A stretch of DNA of 64,000 nucleotides from Phocaeicola massiliensis B84634 = Timone 84634 = DSM 17679 = JCM 13223 (GCF_000382445.1 NZ_KB905472.1:1183505-1247504); one strand, 5' to 3'. Numbered from the stretch's first letter, positions 18,059-26,687 are shown. Notes: a model not told the origin generated them from the letters alone. Numbers and translations are program-made.

Positions 18059-18994
18059 TTATGCATACACCTTTGCTAATCTATACAGAAAAAACCTCTT
18101 ATCTACTACTCCACGAAATGAAGCCCTAAATGCTTTAATTTTTGCATTAAAAGCTTCCGCAGCAGCATTTGTGCTTCTGTTCACAAAGTAGTTTAATATC
18201 CGTTCGTAATGATTCTCAATGGAATTGGCAACAGTAGTGAATGTATCATAACCAAACTCCTCAATTTCATTATACCAAAGTGCCAGTTTGGCACGAGCCA
18301 CATCTTTATCTGTATAGTCTGAAAATATCTTCCCTAATCGTAGTGCGTAATAGTACACGGATTTTATATCCGGGAATTGTTCAAAGAGTAGTTTGGCTCT
18401 TACCTTCTGGCTTTGCAGCCACTTGTCCGGAGCCTTAAACAGCAGGTACCGGCTTCTGGCCAACAACTGTCTGAGTGTATCTCCATTGCTAAACACTTTA
18501 GGTTCATAACTTTCCCCCTTGGCTTTAGCTTCCTTGATTTTCCTGTTCTCATCCTTCATTACTTGCCAGCGATAAGCGATCCGAAGGTCTTGTACAGCTT
18601 CATAAACCAACTTTGAGACATGGAAACGATCCACTACCTGCATAGCCCCGGGAAAACAACGTTTTGCTATTTTCTGCATACTGCCGGCCATATCAAGTGT
18701 AATTTCCTTTACTTGGTTGCGCTTATCGGCATCTATTTTGAGAAGCACATTGATAACATCCTCTGCTTTAGTTCCCTTTACAATAGCTACAATGGTGCCT
18801 TTTCGACCATGCTTATCCCGATTGGTAAGGATTGTATATAGTTCGCCTTTGCTTAAAGCCGTTTCATCAATACATAAATGATAACCTATATTTTTAGGAT
18901 AAAGAATAAAGTCTTCAGCATGTTCCTTCTGATTCCAATTATTGAAATCACTTAAATGTTCTTTGTATTGAGTCTGGAGTTGCTTGCCATCCAT
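18059..18994 (-). CDS. ISL3-family transposase, catalytic (DDE) part
   Basis: 311 residues matching the DDE_Tnp_ISL3 type. The candidate catalytic triad is the Asp in CIDETALS (about residue 43), the Asp in VVDRFHVSK (about 122) and the Glu in NAAAEAFNAKIK (about 283). The frame is open upstream of the ATG at 18994 and overlaps the end of the N-terminal ORF in another phase. Full transposase may therefore arise by frameshifting, or the protein may start on its own; two-ORF annotation is usual for ISAon1-like elements. It cuts and joins the element ends during transposition. Confidence 0.92.
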   Translation of the reverse strand: MDGKQLQTQYKEHLSDFNNWNQKEHAEDFILYPKNIGYHLCIDETALSKGELYTILTNRDKHGRKGTIVAIVKGTKAEDVINVLLKIDADKRNQVKEITLDMAGSMQKIAKRCFPGAMQVVDRFHVSKLVYEAVQDLRIAYRWQVMKDENRKIKEAKAKGESYEPKVFSNGDTLRQLLARSRYLLFKAPDKWLQSQKVRAKLLFEQFPDIKSVYYYALRLGKIFSDYTDKDVARAKLALWYNEIEEFGYDTFTTVANSIENHYERILNYFVNRSTNAAAEAFNAKIKAFRASFRGVVDKRFFLYRLAKVYA

Positions 18995-19022
18995 ACAGTA
19001 ATGTTCTGCTACACTTTGGCAA

Positions 19023-19406
19023 CTAACCGCATGATTGTCTAAGTAACGCTTTTAAAAAAGCTCCGAACTCAGCTGTTATGCGAGTACCGGAGGCTACTAA
19101 GTTCCAATCACGACTATAAGTTTGTCCTGTTTCCGGGTCTCCCCAACGACGCCGCTTGATGCGTAGATATACAGCCTTGCCGCGAACAGGAAAGTCTTGC
19201 ACTTCTATTTCCGGGAAGAAACCTTTGGAATGTAGATGTAAATGGGAATGCTCTTGAGGAATGGAAGGCTTTTCCTCAAGAAAAAAAATGAAGCAAGTCT
19301 CTTGAGAGACATGGTTAACCAGGTCAAAATAGTCAAGCAGGCCTGCAGGAAAGAACAAGCTCAACATCTCCAGTGGAGTGGCAGGGGGTTGAAGGTTCTG
19401 TTTCAT
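19023..19406 (-). CDS. ISAon1/ISL3 transposase N-terminal region protein
   Basis: A 127-residue protein encoded upstream of the DDE ORF within the same insertion sequence. It is the companion ORF of ISAon1-like elements and should supply DNA binding to the terminal repeats. The stretch with conserved basic residues (YLRIKRRRWGDPETG) fits recognition of DNA. The stop lies 28 bp before the ATG of the catalytic ORF, and the two frames overlap if the catalytic frame is extended upstream. Confidence 0.85.
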   Translation of the reverse strand: MKQNLQPPATPLEMLSLFFPAGLLDYFDLVNHVSQETCFIFFLEEKPSIPQEHSHLHLHSKGFFPEIEVQDFPVRGKAVYLRIKRRRWGDPETGQTYSRDWNLVASGTRITAEFGAFLKALLRQSCG

Positions 19407-19460
19407 GCCACAAAGATAGTGTTTTTAACTAATTCCCCCAAGTTTTCAAACTGAGCCAAA

Positions 19461-19709
19461 GTGAAGGCGTTCGGGTTCAATAAAAAGGAGTTAATGAGTG
19501 TTGCTGCCAAGATTGCCGACAATCTAACCTTCGCAGATGATGTCTCCGATGAGGATGTAAAGCATAAACCTATACTTGCTGAGTACATTGAAACGGAGAG
19601 TGGAAAGAAGTCTAACAGCCTCCAACTTCTTGCAGCGTTGGCGATGTACAGAAAAACGAACTCTATTCTGATTGTAGCTAAATTGGATAGGCTGTCAAGA
19701 AATGTCTAA
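19461..19709 (+). pseudogene. Remnant: interrupted small ORF fused to a serine-recombinase fragment
   Basis: The frame has two parts. The first, about 35 residues around AFGFNKKELMSVAAKIADNL, is unrecognised, and its 5' end is cut by the insertion sequence. Across the target duplication the frame continues to the left, without an ATG. The second (IETESGKKS ... VAKLDRLSRNV) is the characteristic resolvase/invertase N-terminal domain segment containing the KLDRLSRN motif. A stop follows at once, and the catalytic serine region and the DNA-binding domain are missing. It is not functional as a recombinase. The 167 bp up to 19876 hold nothing recognisable. Confidence 0.7.
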
Positions 19710-19876
19710 AGGATATAGGTTTCAGATTACACAAGTCAAGAGGTTACTTGTCAGAGCAGGGTTGATGTCGTGAAGTCGCTTTAATAGGCAGGACAAATTT
19801 AGAGCAAGGTCAATCTTATATACCTCAATCCGAATTTGTCCTACCTAAAAAACAGCCGGAGAAATAATGGCAGTCT

Positions 19877-20251
19877 TTATAAATAGACAAGCCAAGGCAT
19901 TATTGTCATTATCAATAGCATTAAAAATAAAATATAGAGCAATATTTGTAGTATATGGTTCGGGCATTTCTTTTTAACAAAAGCCGATACTATATTTATG
20001 TGTAACAAAATATGAATGGTAAGCAGAATGACCAAAACAATTCCTGCCCACAAATGAATTTCGCCCCAATCATGCCTTCCCAAGCCCAACAATTGTGAAC
20101 TCCATGGAGTAACACCTTGAAATTTGACAGCATGGCGAGAAGGAATGACTATTTCCAATATGAAGCCACTTATACTTACCAATGCCATTGCTATCAACAT
20201 AACAAAGTCTATGACAATGTTAAGTAGCATTTTGTTCTTTATAAACATCAT
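19877..20251 (-). CDS. DUF4405-type membrane protein (cytochrome b-like helices)
   Basis: 124 residues with three strongly hydrophobic segments (about 8-33, 65-87 and 100-122) and histidines in or next to helices (HDWGEIH, HILLH). This fits the DUF4405 family of small four-helix or truncated cytochrome-b561-like proteins that may bind haem. It starts 3 bp after the stop of the DUF134/NifX gene, so the two form one operon. The pairing suggests a redox or metal-cofactor role at the inner membrane, but no substrate can be named. Confidence 0.75.
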   Translation of the reverse strand: MMFIKNKMLLNIVIDFVMLIAMALVSISGFILEIVIPSRHAVKFQGVTPWSSQLLGLGRHDWGEIHLWAGIVLVILLTIHILLHINIVSAFVKKKCPNHILQILLYILFLMLLIMTIMPWLVYL

Positions 20252-20254
20252 TCT

Positions 20255-21067
20255 TTATGATTGTTGTCCGTGACATTCATGATGGTGTTCATGGGATGAG
20301 CAGCCTACTCCCGAATCAGTAAGTTTCCCGTTTAAGTAGTCGGTAGCGACATCCAAAATATTACCGGAACACCCCCTTATAACTTTGATGTGGTGGGTTG
20401 TAAGTACATTTAAAGCACCTTGCCCCATATTCCCTGCCAACATGACGCTGACTCCCATGTTTTCTAATTCTCCTGCGATATTGGATTTACATCCGCATCC
20501 TTGTGGAGAAGGAATAGTCTCGCTGCTTAGAATCTGATTGTCTTGCCCTACTGTCAAGATTGTGTAATACTCACAGTGACCGAAATGGTTGTCAACTACA
20601 TTCTCTTTTGTCGGAATTGCAATTTTCATCATAATCTCATTCTTATTAATGTTAATATTACTAATGCTTATGTCGTTGGAGTGGCAGATGGGACATTCCA
20701 TTTTGCGAATTTTAAGTGTAGGATTGATATTATTGAATACCAAACCGCATACTCCGCAACGGAACCATTCACTATCAGTGTACGCTACTCCACCTTCTAT
20801 CATTATAACAACACCACGAACCAGTGCTTGGGCAATCTTCTGACGCGCGCTGGTATATATTCGGCTAAGAGTCGGACGTGATACCCCCATTGAAACAGAT
20901 GCCTCTTGTTGAGTCTTCATTTCATAATCACATAACCGTATTGCTTCATACTCTTCAAAATGCAAGAATATAGTATCCTTGCGACTACTGTTTGAAGCTA
21001 TAGGTTTAAAGCCTGCAACAGAAGGCATGTTATTGACTTTACGGATGTTTTTTGGACGTGGTGACAT
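20255..21067 (-). CDS. DUF134 / NifX-like dinitrogenase-cofactor-domain fusion
   Basis: 270 residues with three parts. An N-terminal DUF134 helix-turn-helix (about 20-100) contains EEYEAIRLCDYE and VSRPTLSRIYTSAR. A zinc-ribbon-like segment follows with CGVCG and CPIC. The C-terminal NifB/NifX-type Fe-Mo cofactor-binding domain (about 147-255) has DNHFGHCEYY, a GCGC motif and a histidine-rich tail (HEHHHECHG). The start at 21067 (MSPRPKNIRKV) is preferred over the upstream Met at 21193 because a -7 box lies at 21091-21098, inside the longer version. It is co-transcribed with the DUF4405 gene. Such proteins are linked to iron-sulphur or metal-cofactor handling; a direct regulatory role of the helix-turn-helix is plausible. 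Confidence 0.85.
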   Translation of the reverse strand: MSPRPKNIRKVNNMPSVAGFKPIASNSSRKDTIFLHFEEYEAIRLCDYEMKTQQEASVSMGVSRPTLSRIYTSARQKIAQALVRGVVIMIEGGVAYTDSEWFRCGVCGLVFNNINPTLKIRKMECPICHSNDISISNININKNEIMMKIAIPTKENVVDNHFGHCEYYTILTVGQDNQILSSETIPSPQGCGCKSNIAGELENMGVSVMLAGNMGQGALNVLTTHHIKVIRGCSGNILDVATDYLNGKLTDSGVGCSSHEHHHECHGQQS

Positions 21068-21090
21068 TAAATATTTATTGTTTTCGACTG

Positions 21091-21098
21091 CAAAGATA
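21091..21098 (-). promoter_or_regulatory. -7 box of the DUF134/NifX-DUF4405 operon
   Basis: The minus strand reads TATCTTTG, matching TAnnTTTG, about 24 bp before the chosen ATG at 21067. It decides the start choice for that gene. Confidence 0.7.
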
Positions 21099-21194
21099 AT
21101 GAACAAATGTTCATAACGCAACAGTAAATCGTTTTTTAACACAACAGATAAAGAGTTATATATATCAAGAAAATAGCTCTCTTGCTGTTTCAAT

Positions 21195-21404
21195 ATGCAG
21201 GAAATTCAGTTAGATTTTGTACACAATGAAATCATTCGTCATTATAATGAAGTGGATGCATCAGGGGCTCCGGATTCACTTCAGAATGCACAGAAAAAGT
21301 TTTCTCTCTTTGTGATTATATGTTTCTATATGATGTCTTTCATCTATATTTTCTGTATTGTGCGAACCATCTTTTTGCCTATTTTGTTGCATTACCAGTA
21401 TTAA
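21195..21404 (+). CDS. Doubtful small ORF, 69 residues
   Basis: An open frame with a polar first half (MQEIQLDFVHNEIIRHYNE...) and a hydrophobic second half that could form one or two membrane helices. It ends 19 bp before the 57-residue gene and points the same way. No family is recognised, and its 3' half occupies the place where a promoter of the next genes should be. It may be a real leader protein or a remnant of a longer gene. Confidence 0.3.
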   Translation: MQEIQLDFVHNEIIRHYNEVDASGAPDSLQNAQKKFSLFVIICFYMMSFIYIFCIVRTIFLPILLHYQY

Positions 21405-21423
21405 ACCTTAAAATTGAAAAGAT

Positions 21424-21597
21424 ATGGATAAGGAAGAAAAGAAGAAAAAGACGGAGCAAAAGGATGAACTGATGGAAAATGACCGGTGCTATCCTGTTGA
21501 ACAAGTGTCCAATACCGGTGAACCCACCAAGAAGGAAGTGAAGGCGGCGGTAAAAGAATTGAATCCGGACCTGAACAGTCTGGGCAGTAGAGGATAA
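21424..21597 (+). CDS. Small charged conserved-type protein, 57 residues
   Basis: Starts MDKEEKKKKTEQKDELMEND and ends LNSLGSRG. It is very rich in Lys and Glu at the N-terminus, with no membrane segment. It lies 18 bp before the thioredoxin-fold gene in the same orientation, so the two are probably one transcription unit. The charge pattern and the regular codon use argue for a real gene despite the size. Function unknown; intrinsic disorder is likely. Confidence 0.6.
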   Translation: MDKEEKKKKTEQKDELMENDRCYPVEQVSNTGEPTKKEVKAAVKELNPDLNSLGSRG

Positions 21598-21615
21598 TTT
21601 AAAACTGAAAAGAAA

Positions 21616-21912
21616 ATGGATATAGCCGAAAAAATTGAAGATGCCAAGCAGTCGGACGCATTGTTGCTGATTGTATTCTATACAGACTGGTCGCCTCATT
21701 ATGAATGGATTGAGCCGTTACTTCATGAATTTGAAACGCCGGTCAATATTATCAGAGTAAATATGGAGGGCGACAAGAAAGTGGCCGATGCCTATAACAT
21801 AGAAACAGCTCCCGGTTTCGTACTTCAGCGAAAAGACAGAATACTGTGGAAAAAGACAGGAGAGGTGTTTCCCGGAGAATTGAAGGATGTGATTGAAATG
21901 TTCAAGAATTGA
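21616..21912 (+). CDS. Thioredoxin-fold protein lacking the CxxC motif
   Basis: 98 residues with a thioredoxin-like order of strands and helices: LLLIVFYTDW at the first strand, VNIIRVNMEG, then YNIETAPGFVLQRKDRILW with the cis-Pro of the fold, and a C-terminal helix. Where thioredoxins have WCGPC this protein has WSPHY, so both active-site cysteines are absent. It cannot do disulphide exchange and is more likely a binding or scaffold protein. It follows the 57-residue gene by 18 bp and is closed by a strong terminator at 21943. Confidence 0.7.
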   Translation: MDIAEKIEDAKQSDALLLIVFYTDWSPHYEWIEPLLHEFETPVNIIRVNMEGDKKVADAYNIETAPGFVLQRKDRILWKKTGEVFPGELKDVIEMFKN

Positions 21913-21942
21913 TGCCCGAATATCAGTATAGGTTAAAAAAGT

Positions 21943-21973
21943 TCCGTTACTATGAAGTAGCGGGATTTTTTTT
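21943..21973 (+). terminator. Rho-independent terminator
   Basis: CCGTTACT and AGTAGCGG form an 8-bp stem (one G-U) with a 4-base loop, followed by eight T. It ends the small thioredoxin-fold operon just before the aspS promoter. Confidence 0.85.
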
Positions 21974-21985
21974 CTTGTAGGCGGT

Positions 21986-22016
21986 TTTGTACAATGAAAA
22001 ACATATCGTACCTTTG
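21986..22016 (+). promoter_or_regulatory. aspS promoter
   Basis: TTTG at 21986-21989 and TACCTTTG at 22009-22016 with 19-bp spacing. The transcript should start near 22023, which excludes nothing but supports the ATG at 22046. Confidence 0.8.
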
Positions 22017-22045
22017 CACGATAATTGATTAAAATTAAAGAATAT

Positions 22046-23803
22046 ATGTTCAGAAGTCATACTTGCGGAGAGTTGCGACTCTCCGATGCAGGCAAAAGTG
22101 TAACGTTGGCCGGCTGGGTACAGCGTGCACGTAAAATGGGAGGAATGACCTTCGTCGACCTTCGTGACCGTTATGGTATTACTCAGCTGGTGTTCAATAC
22201 GGAAGTGAATGCCGAACTTTGTGAACGCGCTAACCATTTGGGGCGTGAATTTGTGATTCAGGTGACCGGTGAAGTGAATGAGCGTTCAAATAAGAATACG
22301 AATATTCCTACCGGCGAAATAGAAATTATCGTATCGGAACTGAACGTTCTTAACAGTGCACTTACTCCTCCTTTCACTATTGAAGACAATAGTGACGGTG
22401 GCGATGATATTCGCATGAAATACCGCTATCTGGATTTGCGACGCAGTTGTGTCCGTCAGAATTTGGAATTACGCCATAGAATGACGATGGAAGTACGCCG
22501 CTATTTGGACAGCAAAGGTTTTCTTGAGATAGAAACACCCATGTTGGTCGGTTCTACTCCTGAAGGGGCTCGTGACTTTGTGGTTCCTTCACGCATGAAT
22601 CCGGGACAGTTCTATGCATTGCCTCAGTCACCGCAGACATTGAAACAGTTATTGATGGTATCAGGTATGGACCGTTATTTCCAGATTGTGAAATGTTTTC
22701 GTGATGAAGACCTTCGTGCCGACCGTCAGCCTGAGTTTACTCAGATAGACTGTGAGATGAGCTTTGTGGAGCAGGAAGATATCATTTCTACCTTTGAAGG
22801 AATGGCCAAACATTTATTCAAGGAATTGCGTGGTGTTGAGCTTACCGAGCCGTTTATCCGTATGCCGTGGGCAGATGCTATGAAATATTACGGTAGCGAT
22901 AAACCTGATTTGCGTTTCGGAATGAAATTTGTGGAACTGATGGATATTCTGAAAGGCCACGGCTTTTCTGTATTCGATGATGCTGCATATATTGGTGGTA
23001 TTTGTGCAGAGGGTGCTGCCGTTTATACCCGTAAACAGCTTGACCAGTTGACCGATTTCGTCAAGAGACCGCAAATTGGCGCAAAAGGTATGGTATATGC
23101 TCGCGTAGAAGCTGATGGAAATGTAAAATCAAGCGTAGATAAATTCTATTCACAAGAAGTGCTGCAGCAAATGAAAGAAGCTTTCGGAGCTAAGCCGGGT
23201 GATTTGATTCTGATTCTGAGTGGTGACGATGCCATGAAGACTCGTAAACAGTTGTGCGAACTTCGTTTGGAAATGGGACGTCAATTAGGTTTGCGTGATA
23301 AGAATAAGTATGCTTGTCTGTGGGTTATTGACTTCCCGATGTTTGAGTGGAGCGAAGAAGAAAACCGCTTGATGGCAATGCACCATCCGTTTACTCATCC
23401 GAAAGATGAAGATATTCCTTTGTTGGATACAGATCCGGCAGCCGTTCGTGCAGATGCATACGATATGGTTGTGAATGGTGTAGAAGTAGGAGGGGGATCT
23501 ATTCGTATCCATGACTCTCAGTTGCAGGCCAAGATGTTCGAGATTCTGGGCTTTACACCCGAAAAGGCACAAGAGCAGTTTGGCTTCCTGATGAATGCAT
23601 TTAAATATGGTGCTCCTCCTCATGGTGGTTTGGCATACGGTCTCGACCGTTGGGTATCTCTGTTTGCCGGCCTTGACAGTATCCGTGACTGCATTGCGTT
23701 CCCGAAGAATAACAGTGGGCGTGATGTGATGCTGGATGCTCCTGCTGCTTTGGATCAAAAACAGTTGGATGAGTTGAATCTGGTTATCGATATCAAAGAA
23801 TAA
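22046..23803 (+). CDS. aspS: Aspartyl-tRNA synthetase
   Basis: 585 residues from the ATG at 22046 ([12 protein letters not shown]). The in-frame Met at 22025 precedes the usual start and is not favoured. The protein has an N-terminal OB-fold anticodon-binding domain (about 1-105), class II catalytic core motifs ([18 protein letters not shown] for motif 2, GLAYGLDRW for motif 3) and the bacterial GAD insertion (about 280-420). The length and the insertion are those of the bacterial-type enzyme. It charges tRNA-Asp. A dispersed inverted-repeat element follows at 23818. Confidence 0.98.
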   Translation: MFRSHTCGELRLSDAGKSVTLAGWVQRARKMGGMTFVDLRDRYGITQLVFNTEVNAELCERANHLGREFVIQVTGEVNERSNKNTNIPTGEIEIIVSELNVLNSALTPPFTIEDNSDGGDDIRMKYRYLDLRRSCVRQNLELRHRMTMEVRRYLDSKGFLEIETPMLVGSTPEGARDFVVPSRMNPGQFYALPQSPQTLKQLLMVSGMDRYFQIVKCFRDEDLRADRQPEFTQIDCEMSFVEQEDIISTFEGMAKHLFKELRGVELTEPFIRMPWADAMKYYGSDKPDLRFGMKFVELMDILKGHGFSVFDDAAYIGGICAEGAAVYTRKQLDQLTDFVKRPQIGAKGMVYARVEADGNVKSSVDKFYSQEVLQQMKEAFGAKPGDLILILSGDDAMKTRKQLCELRLEMGRQLGLRDKNKYACLWVIDFPMFEWSEEENRLMAMHHPFTHPKDEDIPLLDTDPAAVRADAYDMVVNGVEVGGGSIRIHDSQLQAKMFEILGFTPEKAQEQFGFLMNAFKYGAPPHGGLAYGLDRWVSLFAGLDSIRDCIAFPKNNSGRDVMLDAPAALDQKQLDELNLVIDIKE

Positions 23804-23817
23804 AGTGATAGATACAT

Positions 23818-23978
23818 AAAAGGGAGTGTGCCAAAACTACGGCCTATCCCATCGTCAGCTGTAGGGGCAGGGTTTGCCTGCCCGAAGGCGCAAAGCAAAC
23901 TGTTTTTCGGGCGAGCGAAAACCTCGCCCCTACGACTAAATGATGGCATTATCCACGTTTTGACACAACTCCTTTTTT
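23818..23978. repeat. Dispersed intergenic inverted-repeat element, copy 1
   Basis: The outer arms are AAAAGGGAGTGTGCCAAAACT and, from the other side, AAAAAAGGAGTTGTGTCAAAACG. The inner part has GTAGGGGCAGGGTTTGCCTG, CCCG and then CGGGCGAGCGAAAACCTCGC, again inverted. A second copy with the same inner sequences is at 58442-58586. The element is about 150 bp and non-coding. It lies between convergent genes (aspS and the DUF4251 gene) and may also work as a bidirectional terminator. Confidence 0.8.
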
Positions 23979-23998
23979 ATATTGCCTTTCGATAAGTC

Positions 23999-24589
23999 TT
24001 ACCAAGTTGTTCCCTGAAATACTCCGCTTTCATTGTAAGGGACCAAATAACCGTTCATGGTCAACGTATTTCCGGAGAAGTTCGGGTTGATGGTTACACT
24101 GGCCTGATTGGTACCACCGGTTAACACGATAGAGACTGTGGCTGATACGGCAATACCGTTAATGCCGTAGTTGTAATAAATATTGCCATCCTTGTCCTGG
24201 CGCATACTTATACCGTTTACGCTTCCTTGTACAGTGACACCGCCCAAACCGTTCGGGCTCCAGTTATACACAAAGTTAGTGAAGGCGGTCTGAATAATTC
24301 CTTGTCCGTCGTTTACCTCCACATAGTTGGTGTTTGAGGACACAAAACGCATAATACCGTTACGGAATACTACGTTATCAGCTTCCAAAACAAAGGAACC
24401 GTTTTTCAAGGCATCGATAGCTTTCATGAAAGACACGGAATCTTGCTGTGCTTCCAAGGCCTTCTTTTCCTGACGTTCTTTTTTCCATGCTTCGCGTTTG
24501 GCATCTTCTCTTTGTTTTCTGGTTTGTGCATTTGTTACTCCGCTGAAGCAAACAAGTAACAATGCTGCTAAGAATAATACTTTTTTCAT
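23999..24589 (-). CDS. DUF4251 family exported protein
   Basis: 196 residues from the ATG at 24589. The longer frame from 24640 is rejected because MKKVLFLAALLLVCFSGVTNA is a clear signal peptide at the later Met. After a charged linker (KREAWKKERQEKKALEAQQ) comes a beta-rich domain of about 150 residues with repeated short strands and Gly/Asn turns, as in DUF4251 proteins of Bacteroidetes. It is probably periplasmic or surface-exposed. The function of the family is unknown. It is monocistronic. Confidence 0.85.
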   Translation of the reverse strand: MKKVLFLAALLLVCFSGVTNAQTRKQREDAKREAWKKERQEKKALEAQQDSVSFMKAIDALKNGSFVLEADNVVFRNGIMRFVSSNTNYVEVNDGQGIIQTAFTNFVYNWSPNGLGGVTVQGSVNGISMRQDKDGNIYYNYGINGIAVSATVSIVLTGGTNQASVTINPNFSGNTLTMNGYLVPYNESGVFQGTTW

Positions 24590-24724
24590 AATTAAAGCTG
24601 TTTTGTTAATCAATATATCTTTTAGATAATCTGATAACAAAACAGCTTCAATCGCAATTTGTTTAACGAATATGTGAATTTATATAACGATAACGTTTCT
24701 ACTGTTTTTCTACTTATTCATCTT

Positions 24725-25612
24725 TTAGTCAACAAATCGTTTGGTCAATTTGTCAAATTCGTCTATTCTGCGGTCTCTGAGGAATGGCCACCAGCGGCGA
24801 ACTTCTTCGCTTCGTGTAATGTCTACCTCCGTTACTATATTTTCCTCTTTCATGTTGTCGGCTTGTGCCAGTATTTCACCTTGAGGACCTGCTACAAAGC
24901 TATTTCCCCAAAACCGGATTCCGTTTGTTTGTTTCGAAGGATCAGGCTCATGCCCTACGCGATTGACGGCTATTACAGGTAATCCGTTGGCTACGGCATG
25001 TCCTCGTTGGGAAATTACCCATGCTTCCAGTTGGCGAGCTTTTTCTTCCGGGGTATCTGTGCTTTCCCAACCGATAGCAGTGGGATAGATAAGAATTTCA
25101 GCACCTTTCAAGGTCATCAGACGCGCTCCTTCAGGATACCATTGATCCCAGCAAACTTGTACACCCAATTTTCCTATTGAAGTTTGAATAGGTTCGAAAC
25201 CTAAATCCCCCGGAGTGAAATAGAATTTTTCATAATATGCCGGATCGTCCGGAATATGCATTTTTCTATACTTCCCGGCAATACTTCCGTCTTTATCGAA
25301 TACAACGGCCGTGTTATGGTAAAGTCCCGGAGCACGTTTCTCAAATAAGGAAGTGACCAGTACGATACCATTGGCGGATGCAATTCCACTATAGAATTCG
25401 GTGGAAGGACCGGGAATCGTTTCTGCCAGGTCAAACAGAGAGGTATTTTCTGTCTGACAGAAATAAAGCGTATTGTGCAATTCCTGCAACACCACTAGCT
25501 CTGCGCCCTTGGATGCCACATCTTCTATACTGTGTTTCAGTTTATCCATGTTTTCAGCCGTATTGCCTGTACAAGACTGCTGAATGAGTCCTACTTTAAT
25601 TGTTCTTCTCAT
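24725..25612 (-). CDS. aguB: N-carbamoylputrescine amidase
   Basis: 295 residues from MRRTIKVGLIQQSC. The earlier Met at 25678 overlaps the aguA end and is not favoured. It is a nitrilase-superfamily fold with the Glu-Lys-Cys triad visible: Glu in VVLQELHNT, Lys in YRKMHIPDD, and Cys in VQVCWDQWYPEGAR. It hydrolyses N-carbamoylputrescine to putrescine, CO2 and ammonia, the last step of the agmatine route. It follows aguA by 16 bp, and both enzymes of the two-step pathway are encoded together. Confidence 0.94.
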   Translation of the reverse strand: MRRTIKVGLIQQSCTGNTAENMDKLKHSIEDVASKGAELVVLQELHNTLYFCQTENTSLFDLAETIPGPSTEFYSGIASANGIVLVTSLFEKRAPGLYHNTAVVFDKDGSIAGKYRKMHIPDDPAYYEKFYFTPGDLGFEPIQTSIGKLGVQVCWDQWYPEGARLMTLKGAEILIYPTAIGWESTDTPEEKARQLEAWVISQRGHAVANGLPVIAVNRVGHEPDPSKQTNGIRFWGNSFVAGPQGEILAQADNMKEENIVTEVDITRSEEVRRWWPFLRDRRIDEFDKLTKRFVD

Positions 25613-25628
25613 ATTATATACGTCTATA

Positions 25629-26660
25629 TTAATATACACCTTCAGGATATTGCATGGTGACGCAATGAAGCGAGCCATGTTGTTTAATCAATGCCGTGCA
25701 ATCCACACCGACAATCTCTCTTCCGGGAAAAGCTTTTTCCAATACTTCTTTTGCAAGAGTATCATTATGAGGCTGATTGTATGTGGGAAGCAGAACAGCT
25801 TCATTCATAATCAGGAAATTGGCATAGGTTGCCGGCAGCCGTTCTCCATTTATATCATAAATGGCATCGGCCATAGGGAGGGGAAGTAAGCGATAGGGAT
25901 TTCCCTCCGGCGTCCGGAAAGCTTTCAGTTCTTCTTCCATTGCCACCAACTCTTCATAATGCTCGTCTTTTTTGTCTGTGCACTGCACATATACGATGGT
26001 ATCGTCAGGACAGAAACGTGCCAGCGTGTCGATATGACTGTCTGTATCATCGCCGGCCAAATAACCGTGTTTCAGCCATAACACCTGTTTCAAGTTGAAT
26101 GTTTCTTTCAGATATTGTTCTGTTTCTTCCTTCGTTTTCTCGTTTCGGTTGTAGGACAACAAGCACTTTTCTGTGGTAAGGAGTGTGCCTTTTCCATCAC
26201 TTTCTATCGAACCTCCTTCCAAAATGAAATTTCTTTGGTAGACATATTCTCCTGTCAATGTTTTGCAGCGATAATATAGATTGGAGTTTATCATATTATC
26301 ATAATTGGCAGCGTACTTCATTCCCCAACCGTTAAAACAGAAATCCAGTAAGAGCGGTTCTCCGTTCTCTTTCAGCATGGTAATAAAGGCGTGGTCGCGT
26401 GCCCATGTATCGTTAGTCTTCACGGCCGAAACGGTGAGATTCTTCACATTGCATCCGTGCTCATAGATTCTGTCTCCGATTCGATGAGGTTCCGGGGCTA
26501 CTACCAGCAAAGGCTGACGTTTTAAAATTTCGTAAGCTATATTAAGGAAGCAAGCATCTACTTCTTCCAACATATAGGCCCAATCAGTGTCTATATGGGG
26601 CCATGTCAATTGTATCAGGCTCTGTTTGTGCCATTCTGCTGGCAAATAAGTTTTCTTCAT
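25629..26660 (-). CDS. aguA: Agmatine deiminase
   Basis: 343 residues, the normal length for the peptidyl-arginine-deiminase-like family. Conserved stretches include WPHIDTDW near the N-terminus, NDTWARDHAF, LEGGSIESDGKGTLL, HIDTLARF and the C-terminal GSLHCVTMQYPEG with the nucleophile Cys at about residue 333. It converts agmatine to N-carbamoylputrescine and ammonia. It is first in the operon with aguB and has its own -7 box at 26680-26687. Confidence 0.95.
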   Translation of the reverse strand: MKKTYLPAEWHKQSLIQLTWPHIDTDWAYMLEEVDACFLNIAYEILKRQPLLVVAPEPHRIGDRIYEHGCNVKNLTVSAVKTNDTWARDHAFITMLKENGEPLLLDFCFNGWGMKYAANYDNMINSNLYYRCKTLTGEYVYQRNFILEGGSIESDGKGTLLTTEKCLLSYNRNEKTKEETEQYLKETFNLKQVLWLKHGYLAGDDTDSHIDTLARFCPDDTIVYVQCTDKKDEHYEELVAMEEELKAFRTPEGNPYRLLPLPMADAIYDINGERLPATYANFLIMNEAVLLPTYNQPHNDTLAKEVLEKAFPGREIVGVDCTALIKQHGSLHCVTMQYPEGVY

Positions 26661-26679
26661 ATTCTTTAATTTTACCCGA

Positions 26680-26687
26680 CAAAGATA
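26680..26687 (-). promoter_or_regulatory. -7 box of aguA-aguB
   Basis: The minus strand reads TATCTTTG, 20 bp upstream of the aguA ATG. Confidence 0.7.

Larger units (their letters stand above)
18014..19457 (-). mobile_element. Complete insertion sequence, ISL3 family (ISAon1-like), 1444 bp
   Basis: The ends are imperfect inverted repeats. The left end reads GGCTCAGTT...CTTGGGGGATTA from 18014. The right end, read inward from 19457, is GGCTCAGTT...CTTGGGGGAATTA. The element is flanked by a perfect 8-bp direct repeat AAAGTGAA at 18006-18013 and 19458-19465, the duplication size known for ISL3 elements. It carries two minus-strand ORFs. The intact target duplication indicates a fairly recent insertion. 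Rejoining the flanks restores a reading frame that runs into the remnant at 19461. Confidence 0.92.

Noticed and set aside
21068-21193. Longer N-terminus of the DUF134/NifX protein (42 extra codons)
   Set aside because: The -7 box TATCTTTG at 21091-21098 lies inside it, and the family begins at MSPRPKN.
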